From a virus, in the IMG/VR virus record IMGVR_UViG_3300030002_000088, positions 1 to 29,657 of that record: a stretch of 29,657 nt of DNA; one strand, 5' to 3'. A program made the position numbers and the translations under genes. A model generated the notes under the pieces. The model did no database searches. It had not been told where the DNA came from and saw only the letters and a list, made by a program, of their open reading frames with translations. This document shows positions 1-7,757 of this stretch, piece after piece. Positions within the stretch are counted from its first letter, which is position 1. Every line of letters starts with the position of its first letter.

Positions 1-105
1 AAAGAACGCTTATTTATCGCTTTAGAAAGTAAGTTGGAATGGTTTGAGGTTTATTATCTATTATCTCATCCCGACAATGGTCGCTTCGAACTCGCAGGAG
101 TCTAA
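1..105 (+). CDS. 3' end of a gene cut by the window edge
   Basis: Frame 1 is open from the first base to a TAA at 103-105 and encodes 34 residues ending in RFELAGV. The composition looks like a real protein (mixed charged, aromatic and hydrophobic residues), but 34 open codons can occur by chance. No domain can be recognised from this fragment. It lies on the same strand as everything downstream. Confidence 0.45.
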   Translation, partial: KERLFIALESKLEWFEVYYLLSHPDNGRFELAGV

Positions 106-261
106 TCTTTTTTAGGCTTGCTGATAATGTACGAGGCTATGATTTTGCCTCTTTGAAAATGTCCAATTTGGGGGCAAAATGATAGGCGTATGTTAGGCGT
201 ATGTGGCTTCTTTCTTTTCTTTCGTAAAAAACTTATTTTAAACAATTTAATAACAAACAAA
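106..261. other. Intergenic stretch with inverted-repeat half-site
   Basis: This gap holds a short inverted repeat (GAGGC ... GCCTC near 134-152) and the motif ATGTTAGGCGTA at 189-200. An inverted copy, TACGCCTAACAT, lies at 629-640 just past the next gene, so the pair brackets that gene. An upstream ATG at 190 is in frame with the gene at 262, but the translation between them (LFFRKK...) looks like an untranslated leader. No TAnnTTTG promoter is obvious. Confidence 0.5.
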
Positions 262-618
262 ATGAAAAACTTAAAAGTAGTAAAAGTAGATTCAGATTCA
301 GTTGAATTTGAAAACGGAGTAAAATTATACTCAAACCATGACCAAGACTGTTGCGAAAGCCATTATCTTGATTTTAGCGATTTGAAAATTGAAGACTTTA
401 AAGATTTAGAGTTCGACTTAACTAATGACGATTTCTTTGAAAGAATCGAAGATTACGGAATCGCATTAAAACCTATTAATGGTTTTCCTGTAAGAATACC
501 AGGATATGGCTCAAATAACGGTTATTATTCATCCAACATAGATTTAATAGTAACTAATGACAAAGACTTCACGAAAACTTATGACATTTCAGAATGTCAG
601 GATTACGAGCCTTGCTGA
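262..618 (+). CDS. Small acidic protein of unknown function
   Basis: This is a 118-aa soluble, acidic protein. I chose the ATG at 262 because it follows an A-rich leader (TAACAAACAAA) typical of Bacteroidota starts; the in-frame ATG at 190 would add 24 improbable residues. Visible features are DQDCCESHYLDF near residues 34-45, an Asp/Glu-rich middle, and IPGYGSNNGYYS in the C-terminal half. The adjacent Cys pair with His could bind metal, but that is inference. No signal peptide or membrane segment is seen. The gene is bracketed by the inverted repeat 189-200 / 629-640, which suggests a separately acquired unit. Confidence 0.75.
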   Translation: MKNLKVVKVDSDSVEFENGVKLYSNHDQDCCESHYLDFSDLKIEDFKDLEFDLTNDDFFERIEDYGIALKPINGFPVRIPGYGSNNGYYSSNIDLIVTNDKDFTKTYDISECQDYEPC

Positions 619-686
619 TTTTTTGCCATTACGCCTAACATCTAATATCCTTCAAATGACCTAACTATATTTAATTGATTATCAGT

Positions 687-944
687 ATGAAACAATTAAG
701 AAAAGAAGTTATTTATACTTTTAAATGGCAATTGGATTTCAACCACGATTATAAAATTACTGAATGCAAAAAAGTAATAAATGCGCGTACTAAAAACATA
801 ATCAAAGAAACGGTAGTGGGTTATACGGTTGGCTATTGGATCGGCAGAAAATTCATTGCAAAGAAGCGATTGAATGATTATTGTGAGATAATAGAAAGCT
901 TATCGCTTAAGAAACTAAAAGATTTATATCAAAACATATTTTAA
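687..944 (+). CDS. Small basic protein of unknown function
   Basis: This 85-aa Lys/Arg-rich protein begins MKQLRKEVIYTFKWQ. The ATG at 687 is preferred to the in-frame TTG at 675. The sequence alternates aromatic and basic residues and contains GYTVGYWIGRKF around residues 45-56. There is no signal peptide and no clear transmembrane helix. A near-consensus -7 box (TATATTTA, 666-673) sits 13 bp before the start. It is followed after 9 bp by the small lipoprotein gene, so the two are probably co-transcribed. The basic charge would suit nucleic acid binding, but no motif supports a specific role. Confidence 0.65.
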   Translation: MKQLRKEVIYTFKWQLDFNHDYKITECKKVINARTKNIIKETVVGYTVGYWIGRKFIAKKRLNDYCEIIESLSLKKLKDLYQNIF

Positions 945-953
945 AAACATAAA

Positions 954-1109
954 ATGAAAAAACTAACGCTATTTATCGCAATTTGCATATTATCGAGTTG
1001 CGGAATCCTAAATGATCCCGGCTGCCATTCAATCGGGAAAAATAAACCAGAGCAAATGTATCGCACATATCATAACCAAAATGGAAAGATATTTAAAATC
1101 GGTGAATGA
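954..1109 (+). CDS. Short lipoprotein (51 aa)
   Basis: The ORF runs from ATG 954 to TGA 1107-1109. The N-terminus MKKLTLFIAICILSSCG has a Lys pair, a hydrophobic core and a lipobox (LSSC, Cys16), so the product should be lipid-anchored by signal peptidase II. The mature part is about 36 residues, contains one further Cys and ends KIFKIGE. Phage-borne lipoproteins can act in superinfection exclusion or lysis; here its position just before the terminase genes and far from the lysis cassette suggests accessory cargo. No specific function is assigned. Confidence 0.6.
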   Translation: MKKLTLFIAICILSSCGILNDPGCHSIGKNKPEQMYRTYHNQNGKIFKIGE

Positions 1110-1139
1110 TATTTTATTGAAAATATTAGCCACTATATG

Positions 1140-1158
1140 CAAATATGTTGTATATTTG
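1140..1158 (+). promoter_or_regulatory. Promoter -7 box inside a perfect inverted repeat, upstream of terminase
   Basis: TATATTTG at 1151-1158 matches the Bacteroidota -7 consensus TAnnTTTG and lies 28 bp before the terminase small subunit start. It overlaps a perfect inverted repeat, CAAATAT (1140-1146) / ATATTTG (1152-1158), with spacer GTTGT. A protein bound to this repeat would cover the promoter. The first ten bases, CAAATATGTT, recur at 12508-12517, upstream of the capsid-module promoter. Confidence 0.6.
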
Positions 1159-1186
1159 TGGTTTAAAAACAGTAAGTTATAAATAA

Positions 1187-1741
1187 ATGGGAGCACCAAC
1201 AGGTAATCAATTTTGGAAACTTAGATCCGAACACGGAAGAGATAAATTATTCGCGACCCCTTCGCTGATGTGGGATGCTGCGTGTGAGTACTTCCAGTGG
1301 TGTGAAGATAATCCGTATTATGAAGTAGAGCAAAAAAAAGGGAACACCAACGTAAGGCTAGAAGCTGGAGTTTCAGCAGATGGAATTTCAGATATACTAG
1401 ACGAGTTGAGAGATAGTACAATTGATTTGCCTAAAATTAGACCATTCACAATGCACGGCTTATGCCTATACTTGGATTGCAATACAGGTTATTTTAATGA
1501 TTTTAAGGATGGATTAAAAGGGAAAGATGATTCTTTATCTAAAGATTTTTCCTTAGTCGTTACGCGTATACAAGAAACGGTTTATAATCAAAAGTTTAGC
1601 GGGGCTGCTGTTGGGTTCTTTAATGCAAGCATAATAGCGAGCGATTTAGGTCTTAGAAATAAGTCAGACATCACAACAAATGGCGAAAAACTCGAAAGCA
1701 AAACTGTGATCCAATGGGGAGACAAGCAAATACCTATCTAA
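1187..1741 (+). CDS. Terminase small subunit (P22 gp3-like DNA-packaging protein)
   Basis: This 184-aa protein fits the small terminase that recognises phage DNA and presents it to the large subunit at the portal. It shows the family pattern KIRPFTMHGLCLYLDCNTGYF (centre; helix-turn-helix-like) followed by IQETVYNQKFSGAAVGFFNA and a DLGLRNK segment in the C-terminal half, as in GP3_package-type small terminases. It lies directly upstream of the large terminase, as expected. The TATATTTG promoter at 1151 makes it the first gene of the late transcription unit. Confidence 0.85.
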   Translation: MGAPTGNQFWKLRSEHGRDKLFATPSLMWDAACEYFQWCEDNPYYEVEQKKGNTNVRLEAGVSADGISDILDELRDSTIDLPKIRPFTMHGLCLYLDCNTGYFNDFKDGLKGKDDSLSKDFSLVVTRIQETVYNQKFSGAAVGFFNASIIASDLGLRNKSDITTNGEKLESKTVIQWGDKQIPI

Positions 1742-1815
1742 TTCTTTCTTTTTGACACAATATTCTTTACAAAATGAGGAATCTTCCGAGGAAAAATAAT
1801 CATAATGGCAAATAA

Positions 1816-3204
1816 ATGCAATTGACCCCAAAACAATCCGAAGCGATGGAAGCGTTGGCTTCTGAAAAGTTTAATTTTATTTTGTACGGAGGTGCAATTC
1901 GTGGGGGTAAATCTGTTTGGGGCCTTTCTGCTTTATTAGTCCTATGTCAGATATTCCCTCATTCACGATGGTGTGTCATTCGTGAAGATATGGAAAAGAT
2001 ACGAACAACAACAATACCATCGTTTAAAAAATTAGAACCTAGTGGGAGCCTAAGACAAAGCCCATACGAATACACCCATCCAAATGGATCGGTTATATTA
2101 TTTAAGTCTGAAAATTACGCACAAGATAAGGACTTAGATTGGATGAAAGGACTTGAAGTAAATGGTTTTTTACTTGAAGAAATAAACGAGGAGCAACAAC
2201 AAACGTTTTACAAGGCTTTTGAACGTGCGGGTGCGTGGATAATTCCAAATACAGACATTCAGCCAGAGCCTATAATCTTGGCAACATGTAACCCTACATT
2301 TGGGTGGGTGAAGGAGCTGATTTATGATAGATGGAAAAATAATACATTACCTGAAAAATGGCTGTATATCCCTGCGAAGATAACAGATAACCCACATCTG
2401 CCGGAAGCCTATATTGCAAATTTAAAAAATTTACCTCGATTTGAGTACATGGTCTTTGTTGAGGGAAACTGGGATATTCAACTAAAAACAGGTGGTGAGT
2501 TTTACAGTTCGTTTGAATTATTTAAACATGTTTGTTTTGCGAGGCGAGAAGAAACGACAATTCACATCTCCTTAGATTCAAATGTATATCCATATATCGC
2601 AATAATAGTTTTCCAGCTCATTAAAAAAGAAAATGGTTGGGTTATACGTCAGATAGATGAACTTCCTGCACGAGAACCGGAAAACTCAGCGAATAAAGCG
2701 GGAAAAAAAATAGCTAACTATTTAAAAAAAATAGGATATAATCAGCCCGTTTATCTTTATGGCGATAGGTCAACAAAGAATCGAAACAACATAGATGATG
2801 ATAAACGTTCATTTTTTAAAATAGTTGATGAGGCGATAAAAACAAGCGGATTTATAACGCATGATAAGATGGATACAAAAGCCCCTCCTGTTGCTTCTAT
2901 AGCTGGATTTGTGAATGCTATTTTTGAAGGAAATATAAAAGGATTGTCAATCGAAATAGGTGAGCACTGCAAAGAGTCTATTTCTGATTACATTGAAACA
3001 AAAACAGACAAAGATGGGGGAATGCTAAAAAAACGTATTAGCGACCCAAAAACAGGAGTTAGCTATGAGCCTAATGGTCACATTTCTGACTGTTTAAAAG
3101 ACTTCGTTTATCAAGCATTTAGAAATGAATATGAGGTTTGGCTGAACAGATTTAGAAATGTTGCGCCTTTGGTTGGAAAAAATATCTCAAAAAACAGCTA
3201 TTGA
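1816..3204 (+). CDS. terL: Terminase large subunit (packaging ATPase/nuclease)
   Basis: This 462-aa motor protein translocates DNA into the prohead and cuts the concatemer. The N-terminal ATPase shows a Walker A-like GGAIRGGKS at residues 25-33, Walker B GFLLEEINE at 117-125 and coupling motif ILATCNPT at 154-161. The C-terminal RNase H-like nuclease shows HISLDSN (Asp254), VYLYGDRST (Asp317) and GHISDCLKDF (Asp425), a plausible acidic triad. Length is normal for the family. It follows the small subunit after a 74-bp gap. The start at 1816 puts the Walker A motif at the usual distance from the N-terminus. Confidence 0.93.
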   Translation: MQLTPKQSEAMEALASEKFNFILYGGAIRGGKSVWGLSALLVLCQIFPHSRWCVIREDMEKIRTTTIPSFKKLEPSGSLRQSPYEYTHPNGSVILFKSENYAQDKDLDWMKGLEVNGFLLEEINEEQQQTFYKAFERAGAWIIPNTDIQPEPIILATCNPTFGWVKELIYDRWKNNTLPEKWLYIPAKITDNPHLPEAYIANLKNLPRFEYMVFVEGNWDIQLKTGGEFYSSFELFKHVCFARREETTIHISLDSNVYPYIAIIVFQLIKKENGWVIRQIDELPAREPENSANKAGKKIANYLKKIGYNQPVYLYGDRSTKNRNNIDDDKRSFFKIVDEAIKTSGFITHDKMDTKAPPVASIAGFVNAIFEGNIKGLSIEIGEHCKESISDYIETKTDKDGGMLKKRISDPKTGVSYEPNGHISDCLKDFVYQAFRNEYEVWLNRFRNVAPLVGKNISKNSY

Positions 3205-3219
3205 ATCAAAATAAATACT

Positions 3220-3227
3220 TATATTTG
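3220..3227 (+). promoter_or_regulatory. TAnnTTTG promoter box upstream of the adaptor gene
   Basis: TATATTTG at 3220-3227 lies 14 bp before the ATG at 3242, in the 37-bp gap after the large terminase. A TTG at 3201-3203 is a possible -33 element but is somewhat closer than the usual spacing of about 19 bp. Confidence 0.5.
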
Positions 3228-3241
3228 GCAAATTTTATATT

Positions 3242-4186
3242 ATGGATGCATTTTTATATTCCGGTGACTATTACAGGCAAATCCAAGCCGACAATTTAAG
3301 CCAAATAATTGGCAATAATAACAAGCGATTGGATGAGGCTACTCAAACCGCTATGCTTGAAGTATCTGATTTGCTGAAAGGCAAATATGATATGTTGACC
3401 GCTTTTGCTCCAATAACGCAACACGATAAAACAAAAGTCTACAAAGCAGGTGCAACCGTTTATTTGAACGCTCCTGCTTATTCTGCAACAGCTACTTATC
3501 CGACTATTGGAACGCAAGTTTTACAAGCCGGATATGTTTATTCAAGCAACACAGTTATTTCAGCACACGAAGCATTTACTATTGGGCATTGGACATTAAT
3601 TGGTGAACAATACGAAATTTACAACGCAATGCAGCCAAATTATACTTTCGATTATCTCACTTATTATCGGGTTGGGGCTGTTGTTTTTTGGAATGACAAA
3701 ATTTGTACTGCGTTAAAAGAAACACAGGTATTAGATCATCAAGCGAAATTAAACATAGGCGTTCAAATGCCAAGCGATATTTTAAATATTTTCCCAGACG
3801 ATCCGATTTATGGCTCATTATATTGGTCAAGTGCTGCATATACAGTTCCCGCAACCACATTAATCACAAATGCAACTTATTGGCAATTAGGGGACAATAG
3901 AGATCAAAAACTTTTACAGGTCTGCATTGATATTGCTCTTTATCACTTGCACAGCAGAATTTCACCAAGAAACATTCCTGATTTGAGGATTACCCGGTAC
4001 ATGGGCGAGCCAAACGACCGTATAGCCACAAAAAACAAAATAATCTATCCGATGTACAGTGCTTTAGGTTGGTGCCAAAATACACGAACAGGTGACGATA
4101 TTACACCATCTATGCCGGAAATTCAACCAAAGAGTGGGCAACGCATTTTGGCAAGTTCAAACGCTAAAAATAACAATTCATACTAA
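3242..4186 (+). CDS. Mu gp36-like (DUF1320) head-tail adaptor with inserted beta modules
   Basis: This is a 314-aa protein. Residues 1-55 (including NNKRLDEATQTAMLEVSDLL) and 218-262 (DIALYHLHSRISP ... LRITRYMGEP) look like the two halves of a Mu gp36/DUF1320 connector protein, which closes the head-tail interface below the portal. Between them is an insertion of about 160 residues with two related aromatic modules: YKAGATVYLNAPAY (67-80) ending HWTLIG, and YRVGAVVFWNDKI (142-154) ending YWQLGD. These resemble small carbohydrate-binding (CBM5/12-like) beta folds. The stop overlaps the portal start, so translation is probably coupled. The family call rests on motif memory and position. Confidence 0.65.
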   Translation: MDAFLYSGDYYRQIQADNLSQIIGNNNKRLDEATQTAMLEVSDLLKGKYDMLTAFAPITQHDKTKVYKAGATVYLNAPAYSATATYPTIGTQVLQAGYVYSSNTVISAHEAFTIGHWTLIGEQYEIYNAMQPNYTFDYLTYYRVGAVVFWNDKICTALKETQVLDHQAKLNIGVQMPSDILNIFPDDPIYGSLYWSSAAYTVPATTLITNATYWQLGDNRDQKLLQVCIDIALYHLHSRISPRNIPDLRITRYMGEPNDRIATKNKIIYPMYSALGWCQNTRTGDDITPSMPEIQPKSGQRILASSNAKNNNSY

Positions 4187-5526
4187 TGGCAAATAATCAA
4201 ACTCAATCGTGGTTACAAAAGCTTAATCCATTCACAGGAAGTCAAGCCGACCCGAAAAAGAATATGGGGAACTATATTTCAAGGGTTCAGCTACAGCGAT
4301 ATAAACAGGATGCACAAACATGGCGTGAAGGAGTTACCGAAGCGGAAAACGCATTTTATCCACACCGGGTAAAGATGCAACGATTGTTTATTGACACGGC
4401 TTTGAATGGCTATGTAGCTGCTTGTATGGAAAGGCGCAAAGATTTAACCCTATTGAGAAAGTTTGAATTTATAAACACAAAAGGCGAAATAGACAAAAAA
4501 ACAACCGAATACTTTTTGGATGCTGTAAAAGGGCAGGAACAAAACAAAGAATGGTTTTCAAAATTCATTGAGTATAATTTGGATGCAATTTTCTTTGGTT
4601 ACTCACTCATTTCGTTGGGGGATGTTGTTAATGATAGCTTCCCAAATATCGACATTGTAAAACGTTGGAATGTTTCACCTGATAGACTTTGTGTAAACAG
4701 CCTTGTTTATTCTTTAAGTGGAATAAAATGGGATGATGATGAGTACAAAGATTGGCATATTTACACGCCAACGATTAATGAAATAGGAACATCCCGCTGC
4801 GGATATGGACTTTTTTATAAGATTGGTATTTATGAAATTCTTTTGCGAAATATTCAGGCTTTTAACTCTGATTGGGTAGAACTTTTTGCTGCACCAATGA
4901 GGGTAGGAAGAACGACTAAGACAGATGACGAAAGGAGTAGCTATTTCAAAGATTTGGTTGGAATGGGTAGCTCAGGCGTTCTTGTTTTAGACCCACAAGA
5001 TGAAATTGAGTTTGTTGAGTCGAAAAATAGCGGGACGGCATACAAAGGATATGAGGATTTTGAAAAAAGACTACAGTCCAAAATTGCAATGATGGCTTTA
5101 GGTCATGCGGATGCACTTGAATCTATACCGGGAAAGCTCGGAAATGACAGCGCAAAAAGCCCTGCACAAATTGCACTTCAAGACAAACAGACCAAAGACG
5201 GTCAAATGATAAGCGCAATCGTGAATAACGAGTTATTGCCTCGAATGCGTAAATTAGGTTTTTCAATTCCTGACGATGTAAAAGCTGTTTTGAAAAATGA
5301 TTCTGAAATAGAAGAAATTCACAACAACGTAATAGCTCAGGCGGTTGAAATAAAAAAAGCAGGGTTGCAAATGGATTCTGATTACTTCACCGAAAAGACA
5401 GGAATAAAAGTTAGTCAGGAAGTAACGCCACTTAAGCCAACTATTCCGTTAACTGATTCAGTAAAAAACAAACTCGATAAACTTTATGGAAAAACAGAAA
5501 AATGTAATTGCGGAAACGTCCACTGA
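4186..5526 (+). CDS. Portal protein (DUF935, Mu gp29-like)
   Basis: This 446-aa protein is expected to form the dodecameric ring at the head vertex that passes DNA and seats the terminase. Diagnostic stretches are DTALNGYVAACMERRKDL near residues 65-82, GYSLISLG near 139-146, and the C-terminal region ALESIPGKLGNDSAKSPAQIA, as in DUF935 portals. The last residues, KCNCGNVH, form a small Cys/His cluster of unknown role. The start overlaps the upstream adaptor gene by one base. The end overlaps the small gene at 5486 by 41 bp. Confidence 0.88.
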   Translation: MANNQTQSWLQKLNPFTGSQADPKKNMGNYISRVQLQRYKQDAQTWREGVTEAENAFYPHRVKMQRLFIDTALNGYVAACMERRKDLTLLRKFEFINTKGEIDKKTTEYFLDAVKGQEQNKEWFSKFIEYNLDAIFFGYSLISLGDVVNDSFPNIDIVKRWNVSPDRLCVNSLVYSLSGIKWDDDEYKDWHIYTPTINEIGTSRCGYGLFYKIGIYEILLRNIQAFNSDWVELFAAPMRVGRTTKTDDERSSYFKDLVGMGSSGVLVLDPQDEIEFVESKNSGTAYKGYEDFEKRLQSKIAMMALGHADALESIPGKLGNDSAKSPAQIALQDKQTKDGQMISAIVNNELLPRMRKLGFSIPDDVKAVLKNDSEIEEIHNNVIAQAVEIKKAGLQMDSDYFTEKTGIKVSQEVTPLKPTIPLTDSVKNKLDKLYGKTEKCNCGNVH

Positions 5527-5713
5527 AAAGATGTGGGATAATGTGGAGGTTTTTGTTTCGGGTAAAAGAGTTAAATGCAACTCAATGGAGTACTTTAATA
5601 GAGAGATATTGCAAAATAACAAAGTAAAAGATGTTGTTATAAATGTGCACAAATACACACCTAGCGCAGCGCAATATATAACTGCATTTATTGAAGTAAC
5701 AAATAAATTGTAA
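5486..5713 (+). CDS. Small protein of unknown function overlapping the portal gene
   Basis: This 75-aa protein begins MEKQKNVIAETSTEKMWD and has a mixed charged and beta-type composition (VEVFVSGKRVKCNS), with no signal peptide or membrane helix. It starts inside the last 41 bp of the portal gene in another frame, which suggests coupled translation. The next gene follows after 2 bp. That packing supports a real gene of the head operon, but I recognise no family. Confidence 0.6.
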   Translation: MEKQKNVIAETSTEKMWDNVEVFVSGKRVKCNSMEYFNREILQNNKVKDVVINVHKYTPSAAQYITAFIEVTNKL

Positions 5714-5715
5714 TT

Positions 5716-6108
5716 ATGGAAGCAAAGAAAGATATTAAAGACATGAATTTTGAAAGGGCAAGCGTAGATGTCATGTTGGATGGCAAAAAGATTGAGGGCA
5801 TTGTCCCAATTGAATATACACCGACTGATAAAAAAGAATACACAGAACAGGAAGCTTATGACATGGCAATTGAATACGTTAATACTTCGGGAAAGAAAGC
5901 CGAAATAATGGCGAAGTTTGAAGCTGCTTTTGGAAAAAATGCAAAGGTTAGGACACGCAAACAATGGAAAAATCTTGTAAGAGTTTATGGTGTGGAATGC
6001 GTTTCATTAACGGAACATTTGACAGTTGAGGAGTTGGACTTGAAATGCAACGAAACATTGAGTCAACGATTGAGCAGGGTTAACAGATTGAGAAACACAA
6101 TAAAATAA
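5716..6108 (+). CDS. Unknown protein in the head operon
   Basis: This 130-aa basic protein begins MEAKKDIKDMNFERAS. The middle is helical with YTEQEAYDMAIEYVNTSGKK, then a Lys/Arg-rich part (KVRTRKQWKNLVRVYG), and the C-terminus ends LSQRLSRVNRLRNTIK. It lies between portal and Mu F-like head protein, a position often held by small head-assembly or portal-associated proteins, but nothing in the sequence proves that role. A short hairpin (6113-6129) follows its stop. Confidence 0.65.
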   Translation: MEAKKDIKDMNFERASVDVMLDGKKIEGIVPIEYTPTDKKEYTEQEAYDMAIEYVNTSGKKAEIMAKFEAAFGKNAKVRTRKQWKNLVRVYGVECVSLTEHLTVEELDLKCNETLSQRLSRVNRLRNTIK

Positions 6109-6112
6109 ATTC

Positions 6113-6129
6113 ATTGCGGTTGTCGCAAT
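6113..6129 (+). other. Short perfect hairpin after the gene at 5716
   Basis: ATTGCG (6113-6118) and CGCAAT (6124-6129) form a 6-bp stem with a 5-base loop just after the stop at 6106-6108. No T-run follows, so it is not a normal intrinsic terminator. An alternative pairing is TGCGG (6115-6119) with CCGCA (6155-6159). It may stabilise or help process mRNA between the two head genes. Confidence 0.4.
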
Positions 6130-6168
6130 CAAATTGCATTAAATTCGTAAAGAAGCCGCAGTAATAAT

Positions 6169-6963
6169 ATGGCAGATAAATTTGAATATTCAGACGAACA
6201 ATTAAAATCGTTACTCGCTGGAATTTATGCGGATGAGATTACTCAATACGATTTACCAGTTGATTTATACGAAGCAATAGTTAAACAACTCACTAGCGGA
6301 CTTTATAAAGGCTATGGCGGCAATTTAGCGGACTTTGAGGGGAAAGATTTAGAGCTTTTAAATGAGCTGAGAGAGTCAGTCTATATGTTTTCAGCCGCAA
6401 AAACCTATCAAGAGGTTGGAACTATAAGAGATTTAATGTTTGATTCAAATGGTGATTTGGTCGGACAGAGAGAATTTAATCAGTTAGGGGCTGCGACGTC
6501 CGAGAACTGGAATGACAATTGGGGCTCAACGGAATACAACACAACGATTCAGCAAGCCCAAACAGCCAGTAAATGGAATGAAATAGAAAAGAATAAGGAT
6601 TTATTGCCTTATGTCCAATTTCAAACAACTGGAGGCGGCAATGTTTGTGAAATATGCGCCCCGTTGGATGGTTTGACCGCTCGAGTAGATGATCCAATTT
6701 GGGACGAAGCAACACCCTGCTTGCATTTTAATGATGAATGTATCATTATTCAACTAGGAGAAGATGAAGCGACAGAATCAAGCAAAGAAGAAATTGATAA
6801 CATACAATCGCATATTGATGATAAGGTTTCAGACGTTTTTCGTATGAACCCAGCCAAAGATGGTTATATCTTTTCTGATGCACATCCATATTTCCAAGTT
6901 GCAGAAAAAGATGCTGCATTTGCGAAAAATAATTTTGGGTTGCCGTTGCCTGAATCAGATTAA
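6169..6963 (+). CDS. Minor head protein, Mu F-like head morphogenesis
   Basis: This 264-aa protein belongs to the Mu gpF type that binds near the portal and is needed for head assembly. The family signature is in the middle: WNDNWGSTEYNTTIQQAQ, then QTTGGGNVCEICAPLDG (CxxC), then ATPCLHFNDEC with the second Cys/His pair. The Cys/His spacing suggests a structural metal site. The C-terminus (AHPYFQVAEKDAAFAKNNF) is typical of Bacteroidota phage versions. It is shorter than Mu gpF itself. The homing endonuclease starts 17 bp downstream. Confidence 0.82.
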   Translation: MADKFEYSDEQLKSLLAGIYADEITQYDLPVDLYEAIVKQLTSGLYKGYGGNLADFEGKDLELLNELRESVYMFSAAKTYQEVGTIRDLMFDSNGDLVGQREFNQLGAATSENWNDNWGSTEYNTTIQQAQTASKWNEIEKNKDLLPYVQFQTTGGGNVCEICAPLDGLTARVDDPIWDEATPCLHFNDECIIIQLGEDEATESSKEEIDNIQSHIDDKVSDVFRMNPAKDGYIFSDAHPYFQVAEKDAAFAKNNFGLPLPESD

Positions 6964-6968
6964 TTTTG

Positions 6969-6976
6969 TATCTTTG
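6969..6976 (+). promoter_or_regulatory. TAnnTTTG promoter box of the homing endonuclease
   Basis: TATCTTTG at 6969-6976 ends only 3 bp before the ATG at 6980. With a start point about 7 bp after the box, the transcript would begin at or just inside the start codon. This would be a leaderless message, unless the gene is read from upstream transcripts. Confidence 0.5.
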
Positions 6977-6979
6977 AGT

Positions 6980-7723
6980 ATGAATAATGCATACGTTTAT
7001 AGACATATAAGGTTAGATTCTGATACAGTATTTTATATTGGTATTGGAAAGGGTCGGAATTACGAAAGAGCAAAAAGTAATCGAAGTCGAAATAAACATT
7101 GGAACGGAGTTGTAAACAAATATGGATATAAAGTTGAAATTGTCTTCGATAACCTTACATGGGAAGATGCCTGTAAGAGGGAAATTGAACAAATAAATTT
7201 ATATGGCAGAATTGACTTAGGAACTGGCACGCTTGTAAATCTATGTGATGGTGGATGGGGTGGCTCTGTTGGTAGAAAAGTTTCAGAAGAAACACGAAAA
7301 AAAATATCTGATTTTCACAAAGGCAATACATACACTTTAGGTGTAAAAAGAAGTGAAGAAACAAAAGAAAAATTAAGGATTGCCTTTAAAGGTAGGATAG
7401 TATCGGCGGAAACGAAACAAAAACTAAGTAAGGCGTTAAAAGGCAGGACAATACCAGAAGAGCAAAGAGAAAAATCATCAAAAGGTTTAATTGAATATTA
7501 TAAAACACATCAAAATCCAATGACGGGCAGGACTCACACAAAAGAAGCTCGAGAAAAAATAGGACTTGCACAAAAGGGCAAAATTGAATCCGCAGAAACG
7601 ATTCGCAAAAAAGCAGATGGGCATAGGGGAAATAAACACACACCCGAAACATTAGAAAAAATGAGTATTGCAAGAAAAGCCTATTACGCAAATAAAAAGA
7701 AACAGGAATTATCCGAAGAATAG
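6980..7723 (+). CDS. GIY-YIG homing endonuclease with NUMOD3-type repeats
   Basis: This 247-aa free-standing endonuclease is expected to cut phage DNA lacking the gene and so promote its own spread. The GIY-YIG domain covers residues 5-90: YVYRHIR, then FYIGIGKG (18-25), Arg/Asn-rich RSRNKHW, probable catalytic Glu68 in REIEQINLYGR, and LVNLCDGGWGG. The rest is about seven tandem DNA-binding NUMOD3-like repeats (core G-x-x-h-S-x-E-T-x-x-K-h), from residue 98 to 234. I start at 6980 because the GIY strand begins at Tyr5 and upstream codons overlap the head gene. It splits the head genes and carries its own promoter box. Confidence 0.88.
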   Translation: MNNAYVYRHIRLDSDTVFYIGIGKGRNYERAKSNRSRNKHWNGVVNKYGYKVEIVFDNLTWEDACKREIEQINLYGRIDLGTGTLVNLCDGGWGGSVGRKVSEETRKKISDFHKGNTYTLGVKRSEETKEKLRIAFKGRIVSAETKQKLSKALKGRTIPEEQREKSSKGLIEYYKTHQNPMTGRTHTKEAREKIGLAQKGKIESAETIRKKADGHRGNKHTPETLEKMSIARKAYYANKKKQELSEE

Positions 7724-7727
7724 TTTG

Positions 7728-7735
7728 TATATTTG
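7728..7735 (+). promoter_or_regulatory. TAnnTTTG promoter box for the small gene at 7758
   Basis: TATATTTG at 7728-7735 lies 22 bp before ATG 7758. The leader contains AAAAAACAGAAA (7744-7755), which recurs at 9299-9310 and 17476-17487. Confidence 0.6.
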
Positions 7736-7757
7736 TATTTATTAAAAAACAGAAAGC

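Noticed and set aside
190-261. N-terminal extension of the first gene from ATG 190
   Set aside because: The extra 24 residues are low-complexity (many Phe, Leu and Lys) and overlap the inverted repeat; the ATG at 262 has a normal A-rich leader.
5458-5964. Reverse-strand ORF of 168 aa
   Set aside because: It lies opposite the portal end and two tightly packed + strand genes. Its translation is Cys/Phe/Ile-rich with low-complexity runs, as expected for a shadow frame.
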